The notes: generated by a model from the letters alone, not told the origin. DNA of 64,000 nucleotides from Roridomyces roridus (GCA_029378245.1 JARKIF010000004.1:62001-126000), one strand, 5' to 3'. Counted from the first letter of the stretch, positions 21,863 to 31,695 are shown. Numbers and translations are program-made.

Positions 21863-24189
21863 ATGTCGTCTCCCTCACCTCCGCCAAACCTTCCACCAAC
21901 CAACTCAGCAACGGGAGAGCGGTACACAACGTATGTACCCTTCCTCCTCTCCCTTTCCATGGCTGACGAATACGGCCTCACCAGCTTTGACGCCCACTTT
22001 GCCGCTGACGCCCACCGCACACAACCAGCCCTGCCAGACCACACTTAACGCGTTTGGGACGTTGGATGGGGAGGGTATTGAGAGACCCTGGGACCTGCTT
22101 GCCTCGAAAAACAAGAAGGTGCGTCCCCCATCTCCCTGGCTGGCATTCTCCTCACCTTTTTCTCAGGCCAAGCTCTGATGTCGTCGCGCGTTCGTTCTTT
22201 TGTACTGTCCTTATCGTACCCCGTGTGTGTGTAGACCATTTTGACATAAAAGACTTGTTCACCAACTGCTACTTGAAAAAGTCGTTGCCACCGACCCTTT
22301 CCCAAAAGGGAAAGAAGCGCTTACTCAGCCTTGCAGACTTGCCAGCACCGAGCCAGCACACTCGCTCCCTCGCGCGATGCTCCACCCATTCGACGCGACA
22401 ACGGCCCCCAATCTTGACCAAGGTGTGTCTCTTCCCTCCTCCTCACCTCCGTCCCCTTTTTCGTTTCGTTTGCTGGCCCGATTCCCACCACAGAGCAGGG
22501 CTTTTCTACCTACCTTCTTCCCCCTCCCTCTTTCTCTTTCCTCTGGCTTCCAAGACGTGTTCTCTGCTTACACCTTGCATCCATCCAGCATCCATCGGTC
22601 CACCCATCGTCTGCCAGCACTACGACCTTCAGAAGGCGCTCGTTTTTGAAAATAACGCGAGAATCGAGCGCGAGGACAGCGGTGTCGTCCCGGAGGGGGA
22701 GGATGTTGACCTCGACTATCCTCCCCACGCGTCTTCTGTCCCCAACGCTCCCGTCGTTCCTCCACCTCCACCCACCAAGCCAGCACGAGTCTCTGCCTCC
22801 GCCAAGAGCAATAGCAGGAAACGCGACAAAGCACGTTCCAAACGCCAGGCCGCTGCGCGCGCCAAGGAGGAATCTATCGAGCCACCAGCCCCCCACCCCC
22901 GCGTTCTCCACAAAGCTGCTACCTCCTCTCCCATTAACCTCGCCTTTGCCGCTGCCAATTTTCGCGCTGCACAGCCTCGCTGGACCGGCCTTCCCGGGAC
23001 GCCAAACCACCCTCTCTTCGTGCACGCGCGCGATGCAGCGTACCTCAAAGAACATCTCCAGTACGCAGACTGGCAGGGAGAGTGCGTTCTCCCCTCCCTT
23101 CTTTGCCTTCTTTTCGATCCTTACCACTCCCCAGGAAGACCCACCCGCTCCTCGACAAACATGGGCATGTCATCGGCGTGCTTGTTGCGCCACCTCTTCC
23201 TGGCGAGTCTTGGGCACCCATACTGCAGGCCGCTAACAAAGCCGTGCGCGACGCGCGGGAGGAGATGTCTTTCCCCGATGCCGCTCACCATCACCGCCGC
23301 GCTTTCGACGAAGGTCAAGGATTCCCCTTCGAGTCGGCTGGCATGGCCTTTGGCGGCGGTCGCAGAGAGCCAGGCAACGTCAAGCCCAGCTCTGTCAAGA
23401 ACGGCCGCGCCATGGATAAAATGCTAGCTAACGACGCTATCCGCCGCACTTGCACCTACCCCATCGGTATGCGCCTTGCTTGCCACTGTTCATGTCGTTG
23501 ACCGTGCTGCAGGACCTCTTCAAGCCCTATGCAGCCCCATCTTCAGGAGCTACCACCGCACCAAGCGTTCGCTGCTCGCACGCCAACCGGGCCTGCGCCC
23601 TCTCTTCCCCAAATCCCCGTTCGCTGCCATCACTGCCAACCTCGGTCCCTGCTCCGTTTCACCTCCCCACGTCGACCACGGCAACAAAGCCGACGGGATG
23701 TGCTGCATATCCGCCCTTGGCGAATTCGACCCAGACAAGGGAGGCCATCTCGTCCTCTGGGAATACAATCTGCTCGTGCGGTTCCCCCCTGGGTGCTGCA
23801 TCCTAATTCCCTCCGCCGTCGTTACCCACTCCAACACTCCTGTCCAGGATGGGGAGGAGCGCTACTCCCTCATTCAATACTCGGCTGGCGGGCTTTTCCG
23901 TTGGGTGGAGAACGGATATCAATCCGACCTGGCCTGGGCTGCCGCTGCTTCCGAGGAAGATGTTGCGGCGCGGGAGAAAGCACGCCAAGCGCGTTGGGCG
24001 AGCGCGCTGAAGAATTACTCCTTGTGGAAGGATGTGAAGACAGGCAACTACACGGGGCGGGCACGGGTGGAGGTGTGGGCTGAGGCTGAGGCTGGCGATA
24101 TTAGCGACCTCACGGATGCCGAGAGCGAGGGTGACGATGGAGACGAGCAGGAGCAGCAGCCCCTTCGCAAAAAACTCCGTGTCGCGTAG
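21863..24189 (+). CDS. TET/JBP-like 2OG-Fe(II) dioxygenase carried by KDZ element
   Basis: About six exons. A variable N-terminus leads to a basic, Pro-rich linker (SNSRKRDKARSKRQAAARAK). The conserved region begins at LFVHARDAAYLKEHLQYADW and KTHPLLDKHGHVIGVLV. The catalytic double-stranded beta-helix follows: FRSYHRTKRS, FPKSPFAAITANLGP, then HVDHGN (iron-binding H-x-D), GEFDPDKGGHLVLWE, PPGCCILIPSAVVTHSNTPV (second iron His) and RYSLIQYSAGGLFRW (2-oxoglutarate-binding Arg). An acidic tail ends at 24189. This matches the basidiomycete TET/JBP-like family that lies beside KDZ transposases; characterised relatives oxidise 5-methylcytosine in DNA. All catalytic residues are present and the 3' exons are open. 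The 5' end is the weakest part: splice choices before 22380 are ambiguous. Divergent from the transposase and inside the same TIRs. Confidence 0.75.
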
Positions 24190-24552
24190 ATTTGTTGCGG
24201 CTTGCTACATTACCTTACCTTCCCCATATCCTCCCGTCTTAGGCTCTTGTAATGCATATCATGTTGTTGTTCCTTGCTGTCGGCGGCGAGTATTTGAGAT
24301 GCGACGACTTAAAATTCGGGAACGAGCCCAGATGTAAATTTCCTTCAAGAACACATCCTGGTCATTTTATAGACTCCTGTATGTACCAGCTCATCTGTGA
24401 AAGGAAAATCAGAGGACTAGAAGGAGTGGAAAGATGTGTATGAATTGAAATGCGGTGGAATTTCATTCGGGAACTGATATTGCAGGTCAGATCGGTTTCT
24501 ACTTTTGGATTCGAGACACTCTTCCTCTCTCCACCACCACCCATCCTCGCTC

Positions 24553-25490
24553 ATGCCGCGGGGTCGTCCTCGGCTCGAACCCCAGGTCAAACTCGAACAT
24601 CTCCAGCAGTCCCGCAAGGACTACGAGGAAAAGTGAGTGGTTCTTCTGCTTTGAATCCGCTGCTCACCCTCTCGTAGAAATGTGGACCTCCGTCGGCGTA
24701 AGGCACGCGAACGCATGCAACGGTGAGTTTCTCACCACCTCGCTTCTGTGCCTATCTCAATGTTCGTCGTCTCACAGCACTCGCGCCCGTGTAGCCCAGG
24801 ATCCCATCGCGCATTCCAAAGCCAAGCAAAAAGCAGCCGAACACTCGGACGACTACCGTTATCGGTGCGCGCGCTCGTGTCTGTAGCCAAAACCCTCCAA
24901 CCCTGGTCAGGAAATCTGAGGCTCAACGAGCTGCACATTGTCGGGCATCTCGTGTCCAGAACAAACTCAAGTGCGTCCACCATTCTGTCTCAAAATTCCT
25001 TGATTCACCTTGATTCACAAATCTGTACAGGCAGCAGGTAAAGCAAGATCTCTACGAGAAACATCTCCCTGCACGCATCGACCGAGAGCAAGCCGCCGTT
25101 GCCGCCGTTGCTGCCGTTCCGCCTCCTCCTCGCGAGCGGACAATATCCGCATTGGCAGCGTCCGACTCTGAGGATGAAAGCGACGACTACATGCTCCCCA
25201 AACTCGACGCTCCTCGCTGGCCTGAACGCCCGCTGCGTTCTCCTCGGTGTCGGCATTGTTTCGCAGAGGACTGCATTGGCTGCGCATGTCTCTGCGAGGC
25301 GTCGGACGAATGGGTCGAGCACGAGGGAGGGCACTTCTTCCTCACCTGTCAGCATTGTGGAGGGGCTGACTGCCCCGGCTGCGCATGTACGTGCCCAAAG
25401 AGCAAGGTCTGGCTCGAGCACAGGCGGTCATGTCTCTCGGGAAGCGAAACCCCGCAAAAAAATCCCCTTGTTCGTCTCTCCTTAGATTAA
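24553..25490 (+). CDS. Basic AT-hook-like protein with duplicated Cys cluster (KDZ cargo)
   Basis: Five exons splice cleanly in frame (introns near 24633-24676, 24723-24778, 24866-24910 and 24971-25029). The N-terminus has an AT-hook-like RGRPR followed by long basic helix (QSRKDYEEK, RRRKARERMQR, AKQKAAEHSDDYRYRK, AHCRASRVQNKLKQQVKQ), which suggests DNA binding or bZIP-like dimerisation. The C-terminus carries two copies of one motif: CRHCFAEDCIGCACLCEASDEW and CQHCGGADCPGCACTCPKSKVW (C-x2-C-x4-C-x2-C-x-C-x-C), probably a metal-binding unit. No named family is recognised. Between them is an acidic DSEDESDDY patch. It lies 360 bp after the dioxygenase, same strand, inside the KDZ element, so a role in DNA targeting for the element is a reasonable guess only. 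Confidence 0.65.
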
Positions 25491-25608
25491 GTACATGCAG
25501 ACTTTGACAATGGTAACGTAGCGTAGAAAATTAATTTGCTGCTCTGAGAGAAATGTCGATATTGAGGGTGTGATTGCCATCTGATTCCGCTCTTCTCTTC
25601 CTTCTCTC

Positions 25609-26391
25609 ATGCACCACGGCCTCGACGCGGCCTTTCAGCAACTCGCTCTCGTCGACGAGCCCATCTATTTCGGAGATCTCAACGTGAAGCATCGCAGGGA
25701 TGCCGTCTTCTATGTCGTCATCCGAGGCTTCGTTCCTGGAGTGTACGACACATGGTGCGTGGGCAATCTGCTAATTAGATCCTCGGTATCCTCTAACAGT
25801 TTGGAAGGGCTGAGGCTGGTCCTCAGGTAACCGGGTATAGTGGGAACATCCACAACAAGTGCCGCGGCTGGAAGGCAGCGGTAGCTGCGTGGAATAAAGG
25901 CTTCCGCGACTTGGGGCTGGTACCACCATCCGCCAGCTCTGTTGCCTCCGTCACTCACCCGTCGATGACAACGACAGCCTCAACTTTTCCACCTTCCTCC
26001 TCGACGCCCTCAACACCCTCGACTGCACGCCACATGGCTACACCTCCGCCGGTAAACGCACCCTCGACCTTGCCTAGGCACGTGCCACAGCTCCAGGTCC
26101 CTCAACCCCTGCGCCTTCCCCTACGCCTTCCCGAGGCCCCGCTCTTTTCGTTGTATCCGGTGGCAAGAGCGCGGCGATTTACATGGATAGGTGAGGTGTT
26201 TCACAGTTGTTTTCGTTCTGTGCGACTCATACCTCCGGAATAGGGATACTGCTGTCCGTGCTGCTCGTGGTAGAGTCGCAGACGGCTCATTGCGTGCTGT
26301 GGACGTGACGACCAGTGTGCGCCGAGCTTTCAACTCGGCGGAGGCCTCCGTGCGGGATTGCATCGTCATTTCCAGCGACGAGGAGAGTTAG
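25609..26391 (+). CDS. RNase H1 N-terminal/viroplasmin-fold protein (KDZ cargo)
   Basis: Exon 1 (from ATG 25609) ends in DAVFYVVIRGFVPGVYDTW. After an intron ending at 25807 it continues AEAGPQVTGYSGNIHNKCRGWKAAVAAW. Together this is the hybrid-binding RNase H1 N-terminal (caulimovirus viroplasmin-like) fold, whose consensus is YVV..G..PGIY..W.EA..QV.GYSG..K. A Ser/Thr/Pro-rich linker follows. The last exons give a C-terminal segment (FVVSGGKSAAIYMD, RDTAVRAARGRVADGS) and end in DCIVISSDEES. The fold normally binds RNA:DNA hybrid or double-stranded RNA; no RNase H catalytic domain is present. The linker has one unresolved splice (a TAG near 26077 must be spliced out), so exact exons there are uncertain. 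Confidence 0.6.
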
Positions 26392-26536
26392 TGGGGAAGG
26401 CGTGTTAGCTTCTGTGGTGTCCTTGCAATGCAAATATGTTTCACTTCTCGTGTTGGATGTTTTGAATGTTTTTTTTGGGCTCGGTGAGTGCTCTCTCTTC
26501 GGCTATCCATCATCAAATTCGCTCTTCCCTCCCACC

Positions 26537-26940
26537 ATGCCGCAAGACGCCCAGGTAATCCAAATCCAGGCTGTCCACTTTCGCCGACGACGTGAATCGA
26601 GAAAGGAGGCTCAACCCAAGCCTCTCGACGACGTCCCTCACGGCTGGGACCCCGACGTCATCCACACGCTGGCACCTTCACGGAGCAGCGCGGACGACGC
26701 CATGGAGAGAGCGGCAAGACTCCGTGCTAGAGCACAAGTAGCTGCACACACGCAGCGCTCAGCAGACGACAAACTCATGCGACTGCTCAAGGCTGGACCT
26801 GAGGGGAGGAGAAAACGAAAGTGAGTCTCGGTGTACACATGATTGTCTGTGCTCAAATTTGTACCAGACTCGCGAAGGAGATGAAGCAGGGTGGGAAGGC
26901 AGCCTCGATCTCGGCGAAGGCTTCGACTTCGAGGAAGTGA
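26537..26940 (+). CDS. Small basic protein (KDZ cargo)
   Basis: Two exons joined by an intron at 26821-26867 encode about 117 aa. The chain is rich in Arg/Lys and Ala, with a segment VHFRRRRESRKEAQPK, a helical MERAARLRARAQVAAHTQ and a basic end (EGRRKRK, then a Lys/Ser tail KLAKEMKQGGKAASISAK). No domain is recognised. Its ATG follows a CT-rich leader like those before neighbouring genes. An AACGCGTT palindrome lies just downstream at about 26978. Confidence 0.5.
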
Positions 26941-26969
26941 GGCGTGTTAGCTATAGTCCACTGTACTAT

Positions 26970-27090
26970 TTGCCTTTAACGCGTTGAGATTTGCATGCTT
27001 TATTGCTACTTGGTACTTGCTAGTTGCATCCGTGAATTTAACGCGTTAAAGCTGGGCAGTGGGAACGTTTGAATAACGCGTTGAACCAGG
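26970..27090. repeat. Internal AACGCGTT palindromes of KDZ element
   Basis: Three copies (TTTAACGCGTTGA, TTTAACGCGTTAAA, TAACGCGTTGAA) within about 110 bp, upstream of the gene starting at 27168. They repeat the motif of the element ends in an internal gene spacer. Confidence 0.65.
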
Positions 27091-27167
27091 CGTCGTCTGT
27101 TTGCACGGAACGTGACTTGGCTTTTTATATCTCCTTCCTCTCTCTCTCCACCACCATTGACGTCGCC

Positions 27168-27802
27168 ATGGCCGTTTACACCTGCCCGATGCCGTTCCAC
27201 AAGGGCAGGAACTACTCAACCGACAAGGCCCACGACGAGAGCAGGAAGATGTTTTGGTTTCTGGTACTTTTCAGCGGGGTATACACTGGGCTGTGCGTCT
27301 GTTCTCTCCTCTCTTTCCTCTCTCCTCTTTTTTGTTACTGATGAGACCGCAGCAAGGACGCCGAAGCTCGCATGGACGAGCGTCTCCGTGGGCGCGATCT
27401 CTTCATCTTCAAACGCGTGGCATGCGCTGAGGAGCGTTGGGCCCTCCATTGCATCTCCGACCATCGTCACGACCAACGCGCAGAAATCGGCCCAGATCGA
27501 CACATCCCGACCCCCCCTCCTTCTCAGTCCGGTGATGACGACGAGGTCTCCATTGATAACAGTGGGCTGCCCTCCTACTCGGCCTCGTCCTCGGCGGCAC
27601 CTCCCTCTCTGTTCGTGCTTCGCAGCTCTTCTGGGCAAAAGACGTCCATCTTCAAGGGCAGCTGGTGAGTGGTTTCTTTGCATCTCTGACCACGCGTTAA
27701 TGATGATGTCGTAGGCAGGAGGCGGCGGCGGCGGCGGAGCCTGGGGAGCGCGTCTCCCGTCTCGCCGCTGGAGAGCTCGAAGACGGCTCTTTCTTTGGCT
27801 GA
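27168..27802 (+). CDS. Second RNase H1-N/viroplasmin-like protein (KDZ cargo)
   Basis: Three exons (ATG 27168, introns near 27293-27353 and 27667-27716). The N-terminal half has RKMFWFLVLFSGVYTGLKDAEA, spliced across the first intron, then DLFIFKRVACAEERW. Its spacing and sequence follow the viroplasmin/RNase H1-N pattern (..WFLV..SGVYT.LKEAE...F..FK....A). It is more divergent than the copy at 25.6 kb and lacks the G-Y-S-G turn. The rest is low-complexity Ser/Pro/Ala and ends in GELEDGSFFG. Assignment to the fold is by pattern only. Same strand and spacing style as the neighbouring cargo genes. Confidence 0.5.
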
Positions 27803-27969
27803 GGGATGCTGGGTGCAGAACCTTTTGTAGCACGAGCTGTCTTTAGAAAACGAATGTATATATCTTGCTGGTGCTTCTGAAAGTCGTCTGAATTGAGCTT
27901 GACTGTCGGGACTTTAAAATAAAATAAAAAAGAGAAGAGACGCTCAGCCGGGGAATCGAACGCAAAAAG

Positions 27970-28054
27970 GATTGGTGGAGGCGGAGGTCCAATTGACGAG
28001 CCCAACAACCGTAAGGAAATTGGGCTGGTGTCTTGGACCTCTGCCCCACCAATA
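27970..28054. other. Long imperfect hairpin between cargo genes
   Basis: The arm at 27971-27992 pairs with 28033-28053 over about 20 bp with one bulge and one G-T pair. An inner stem pairs 27999-28005 with 28020-28026. It lies in the 550-bp spacer before the gene at 28356. No tRNA fold fits, although a GTTCGATTCC motif (minus strand) adjoins it at about 27953. Confidence 0.6.
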
Positions 28055-28355
28055 CCTAGTGTATTAGGGGTGGCGGTTTAAATATACCCTCGAGATTAGA
28101 GATTAGATTGACGTCAATTCAAATGTATTTTCGACGAACCCCTTAATCTCCGCACTGACAGCGTGTACTGGGTCGCCCACATTCCCACCACCACTCGGCT
28201 TCACTCTCTCACCTCCACCATGCTCTGCTCTGCTCGACGTCGCACCACCCTTTGCGCTCGACATCCTCCTAGCGAAATCAATTGCTGATGGGGCAAGTTG
28301 CCAGTATTTGCGTCTCCACGTGCTGCACCAGCAAATTCTTCGTCCCGCTGCGATC

Positions 28356-31275
28356 ATGAGCAAGAAAGGCAAAGGCAAAGCACCGGGCGAGAAGGGGAAG
28401 CCTGGCAACCAGGGAGATTTCAAGGGGGCGCGCCTCGAGTTCCTCAACAGCTGGATTCCCCGCTACAACACGATGTCGAAGAACAAGGATGGCACTATCA
28501 AGTGCGGTGGTGCCAGCCCGATGTTTCCCGAGTTGCTCGCAGCGTATCTCGCCAAATTCCCGTGGCGTCTGGCTCTGGACGTCGAGCCGCCTTCCGACCT
28601 CACCGACCTCGCGCGTGAGCCCACCACCCCGGAAGAAGTGAAGGCAAAAGGGGACATCGTGACGGCGATGGACGCGGTACGTATACCCCGCAATCTGTGT
28701 TACCACATAGCTGATCGTTCTCAGAAACTACACCATTGGTTTGCGCGCCAACGCACCAACCTTGGTCTTGTCCGCACCGTTGTGGATAAGATGTTTGTCA
28801 AGCTGATCCCTGAAGAACCAGCTGCCGACGCGAAGGAGATCAAGAGGAAGCCTACCTTCGCGCAATGGTACATGGGGCAGGCTGCGTACAAGGACAAGGT
28901 CGACGACGCCTTCGAGAAGGAGCACCCGGACCCACTCCCGCAGCAGGCCTTGAGCCTACGCGTTGCAATGGCCGGGCGTCTTCTGGCCCAGGAGCCTGTC
29001 GACGTGATCGACACGCTGCGCGAGCAGTACACTCGGGCGTACGCCAAGGGTGGTGATGGTGAGGAGGAGGACGAAATCGCGCGGACGAAGGAGGTCGTGC
29101 TGAGCAATAACGAGGGGGACGACGATGAGGAGGGTGAAGCTGGCAAAGGCTTCGAGGTTTTGCTCACTGAGGAGGAGAAAGAACTGTAAGCGCAGTGCTT
29201 TTCTCCCAACGAGTGAGTGCTCACCAAATTTACTTTACAGGGCGCGGAAACGCTTCTCGACAATCGCAGAGCCTTTGGTCGACAGGCTGCGTAAATGCAC
29301 GGGATACGACATCGTGCTGCTGGCAGGGAAGGTCGAGGGCGAGGGGACGACGAGTAAGAAGAAGAAGAAGGCTGCAAAGACGGTGCATGCCATGTTGTGA
29401 GTAATCTCGTTCCTTGTGCTGTGCAAGAGCGTTACTAATTTATCCTCTTAGCGTACAGGGCGGCGAAGAGTACAAGAAGCATCCGGACCTCGACTTTGGC
29501 TCCTGGGACGAGGACAAGCATTCGTACCTCATGAATCTATTCGGCAAGTTCGTATACAACGGCCACAAGTTCAAGAAAAGGCTCGCGCTGGAGGAATCTG
29601 GGGCCATTCCTGCTGGAAGCGCTGCTAAGCGCAGGAAGAAGAATGTCGCCAACAGCACGTCTCTCGAGGACGGTGCGACCCCTCCTCCTCCTCCTGCTGT
29701 CGTCAACACGTCTCTCGAGGGCGGCGCGACCCCTCCTCCTCCTCCTCCCGTCGTGATCGCGTCGATCGAGGGCAGTGCTGCACCTCCTCCTCCTCCTCCT
29801 CCTCCCGTCGTCAACACGTCTCTCGAGGGCAGCACTAGCCCTCCTCCTCCTCATCCCGTCGTCAACACGTCTCTCGAGGGCAGCACTAGCCCTCCTCCTC
29901 CTCCTCCCCTCCTCACCATGTCTCTCAATGGCAGCATGACCGCGCCTGTTCCTCCTCAGGCTGGATTGCAGGTCGAGGGCATTGGCCCGTTCCTTGCCGC
30001 CGAGCTGGCGCTCTTGGAAAGCGAGAAGCGTCAGAAGCTGATTGAGGATTTCAAGAGGCTTACCGGCGTGGACCGTAAGTACATGGAGGATGCAGTGGAG
30101 AGACGTGCCGTCATGGCAAAGCTTGGTTTTGGCGCCGTTACCAGCCAGCTGGGGTGGGGGCCGGATTCGCAGACGACGGGGAAGGGAAAGCGCAAGGCTA
30201 CAGCGAAGGGGCGTGGCAAGAAGAAGAAAGCAAGGGTGGAGGGGGATGAGAACGAGGATGGTGGGGTGGGTGAAGACGTGGATGATGCAGGTGCCGAGGA
30301 TGACGAGGAGAAAGAGGGCAGAGAAGACGGGGAGGAAGGCGACCAGGAGCCTGAGGAGGTGGTGGAGTCCCGTGCCGACGCTCAGCGTGGCCGTCCTCGT
30401 CCCCGCCTCGCCAATAAAGGTGCTGGGATCGAAGGGGCGCGCGAGGCATACGGCCAGCTGTTTGCCGAGTGGGGCCCGGCCTGGGAGAAGCTGTTAACCC
30501 TGTGGTGGCGCAGCGAGTTTGCCAGCGAGTTTCACGCCAGCCGTCCTTCCCATATACCTCAGTCGAGGCCCCGGGAGATCAGCGAGTGGGTTGCGCGGGG
30601 ACGAAAGGCGGGCTACCGGATCCCGGCGAAGGACGGTGGCGCTACAAAAGAAGACATCAAGGCTCTCGACGTGCGGATGTGGAAGTGGTGGGTGGCCAGC
30701 AACCCTGTGTGGCGGCGGAAGACGGAGGAAAATGGGGATGTTTCTCTGCTGCAGGGGGATGATTCCTTGAGGGAGGTGGATCTACGAGGGAAGAACGGCT
30801 TCTTGAGCGTCCTGATGGGGCTCAAGATGTGGGCCGAGGTTGCCGATGGGGGCGTGAACAACGGCGAGTGGCAGAAGATGGCAGCCGACGTGACGTGGGT
30901 TCTCGAGCGGTAAGCTTTCCTTCTTTATCTTCGAATGTGTGCTAAAGATTCCTTTTTAGTCTTACTGTGAACGACCCCGAGGTCCCCGCTGGCAGCGGCC
31001 CCAATGATGCGCCTGGACCTGCCAAACCCGCCGCCGCCGAACCCGCCGTGCCCACCGCTGCCAGCAACGATCTCATGGACGTTGATGGCCCCACCATCCT
31101 GGTGGATGCGCTCGTCAAGCCGGATGATGTGGTGATGGAGCCCGAGGGTGCCGAGCTCGATGCGCTCATTCTCGAGGGTCTGGACCCCGAGGAGCGCGCG
31201 GGGATACTGGCCCTCGACCCTGAGGAGCAAGCAGCAATCCTCGATGAGATGCGTCGCGAACGCGAGCTCTCGTAG
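28356..31275 (+). CDS. Large basic/proline-rich protein, unrecognised (KDZ cargo)
   Basis: Five exons joined in frame encode roughly 890 aa. Regions in order: Lys/Gly-rich start (MSKKGKGKAPGEKGK); a conserved-looking block (RLEFLNSWIPRYNTM, FPELLAAYLAKFPWRLAL, RTVVDKMFVKLIP, TFAQWYMGQAAYK); acidic stretch; a Lys run (TSKKKKKAAKTVH); DLDFGSWDEDKHSYLMNLFG; then about five tandem units of (N)TSLEGxxxPPPPPPVV. A nuclear-type basic patch follows (GKGKRKATAKGRGKKKKAR), then a long acidic run, a Trp-rich segment (WEKLLTLWWRSEF, VRMWKWWVASNPVWRRK) and an Ala/Pro/Glu-rich end. No known domain is recognised. Composition suggests a nuclear, chromatin- or nucleic-acid-associated protein. It is the last gene before the right subterminal repeats. 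The in-frame ATG at 28308 is a possible earlier start. Confidence 0.6.
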
Positions 31276-31339
31276 ACGCTTCTTTTGCAGTAAATACGAG
31301 CCGAATGTTTTTTTTTGATCCCAAATTGATTCAGTGATG

Positions 31340-31520
31340 CCTTTCTAACGCGTTGAACCCCAATCGCAATAATGCGTTGAACCCGGGGATCATATTTCGA
31401 CAATTCAACGCATTAAAACGGATTAACGCGTTGAAGAATAACGCGTTGAACGCGGGCATCATATTTCGACAATTCAACGCGTTGAAGTCTCCTTCAACGC
31501 GTTGAACAGTATTTAGTATT
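31340..31520. repeat. Right subterminal AACGCGTT palindrome cluster
   Basis: About seven copies or near copies of the palindrome within 180 bp. A longer direct repeat also contains 'gcatcatatttcgacaattcaacgc' phrases at about 31386-31411 and 31458-31483. Confidence 0.7.
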
Positions 31521-31631
31521 TGAATAATATTGTATTTAATAGATGCAAAACATTGTTTTCCTGTGCCGAACACTACTGCTTCGGCAGGAGGAAGCCCCGG
31601 CAGCGTCTGCCGGGCACCCCTTTTGGGTCTG

Positions 31632-31695
31632 GGTTAGATCCCTGCTTCAACGCGTTCGAACCTGGGTTAGTACCCCGGTTTAACGCGTTAATTTA
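31632..31695 (-). repeat. Right terminal inverted repeat of KDZ element
   Basis: Reverse complement of the left terminus with small indels. It contains the two palindromic cores at about 31648-31656 and 31680-31689. Confidence 0.75.

Larger units (their letters stand above)
17163..31695. mobile_element. Composite KDZ DNA transposon, ~14.5 kb, with TET/JBP-like dioxygenase cargo
   Basis: The reverse complement of about 31632-31695 aligns with 17163-17226 over about 62 bp. Shared blocks in the same order are AACGCGTTAAA, TAACCCA, CGAACGCGTTGAAGC and AGGG, with small indels between. Between these inverted termini lie a CxC2-KDZ transposase on the minus strand and six plus-strand genes: TET/JBP-like dioxygenase, Cys-cluster protein, two RNase H1-N-like proteins, a small basic protein and a large basic/proline-rich protein. 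AACGCGTT palindromes cluster inside both ends and recur in two internal intergenic spots. Homology between the termini stops just outside both ends. No convincing target duplication was identified by eye. KDZ elements associated with TET/JBP genes are known from basidiomycetes (Iyer and colleagues, 2014); the complete multi-gene unit here is the notable part. Confidence 0.75.

Noticed and set aside
27950..28065. Possible tRNA (minus strand)
   Set aside because: The GTTCGATTCCCC motif lacks a pairing T-stem partner; the hairpin beside it explains the structure better.
29440..29854. Gly-rich minus-strand frames opposite the proline repeats
   Set aside because: Antisense shadows of the PPPPPP-encoding repeats of the plus-strand gene.
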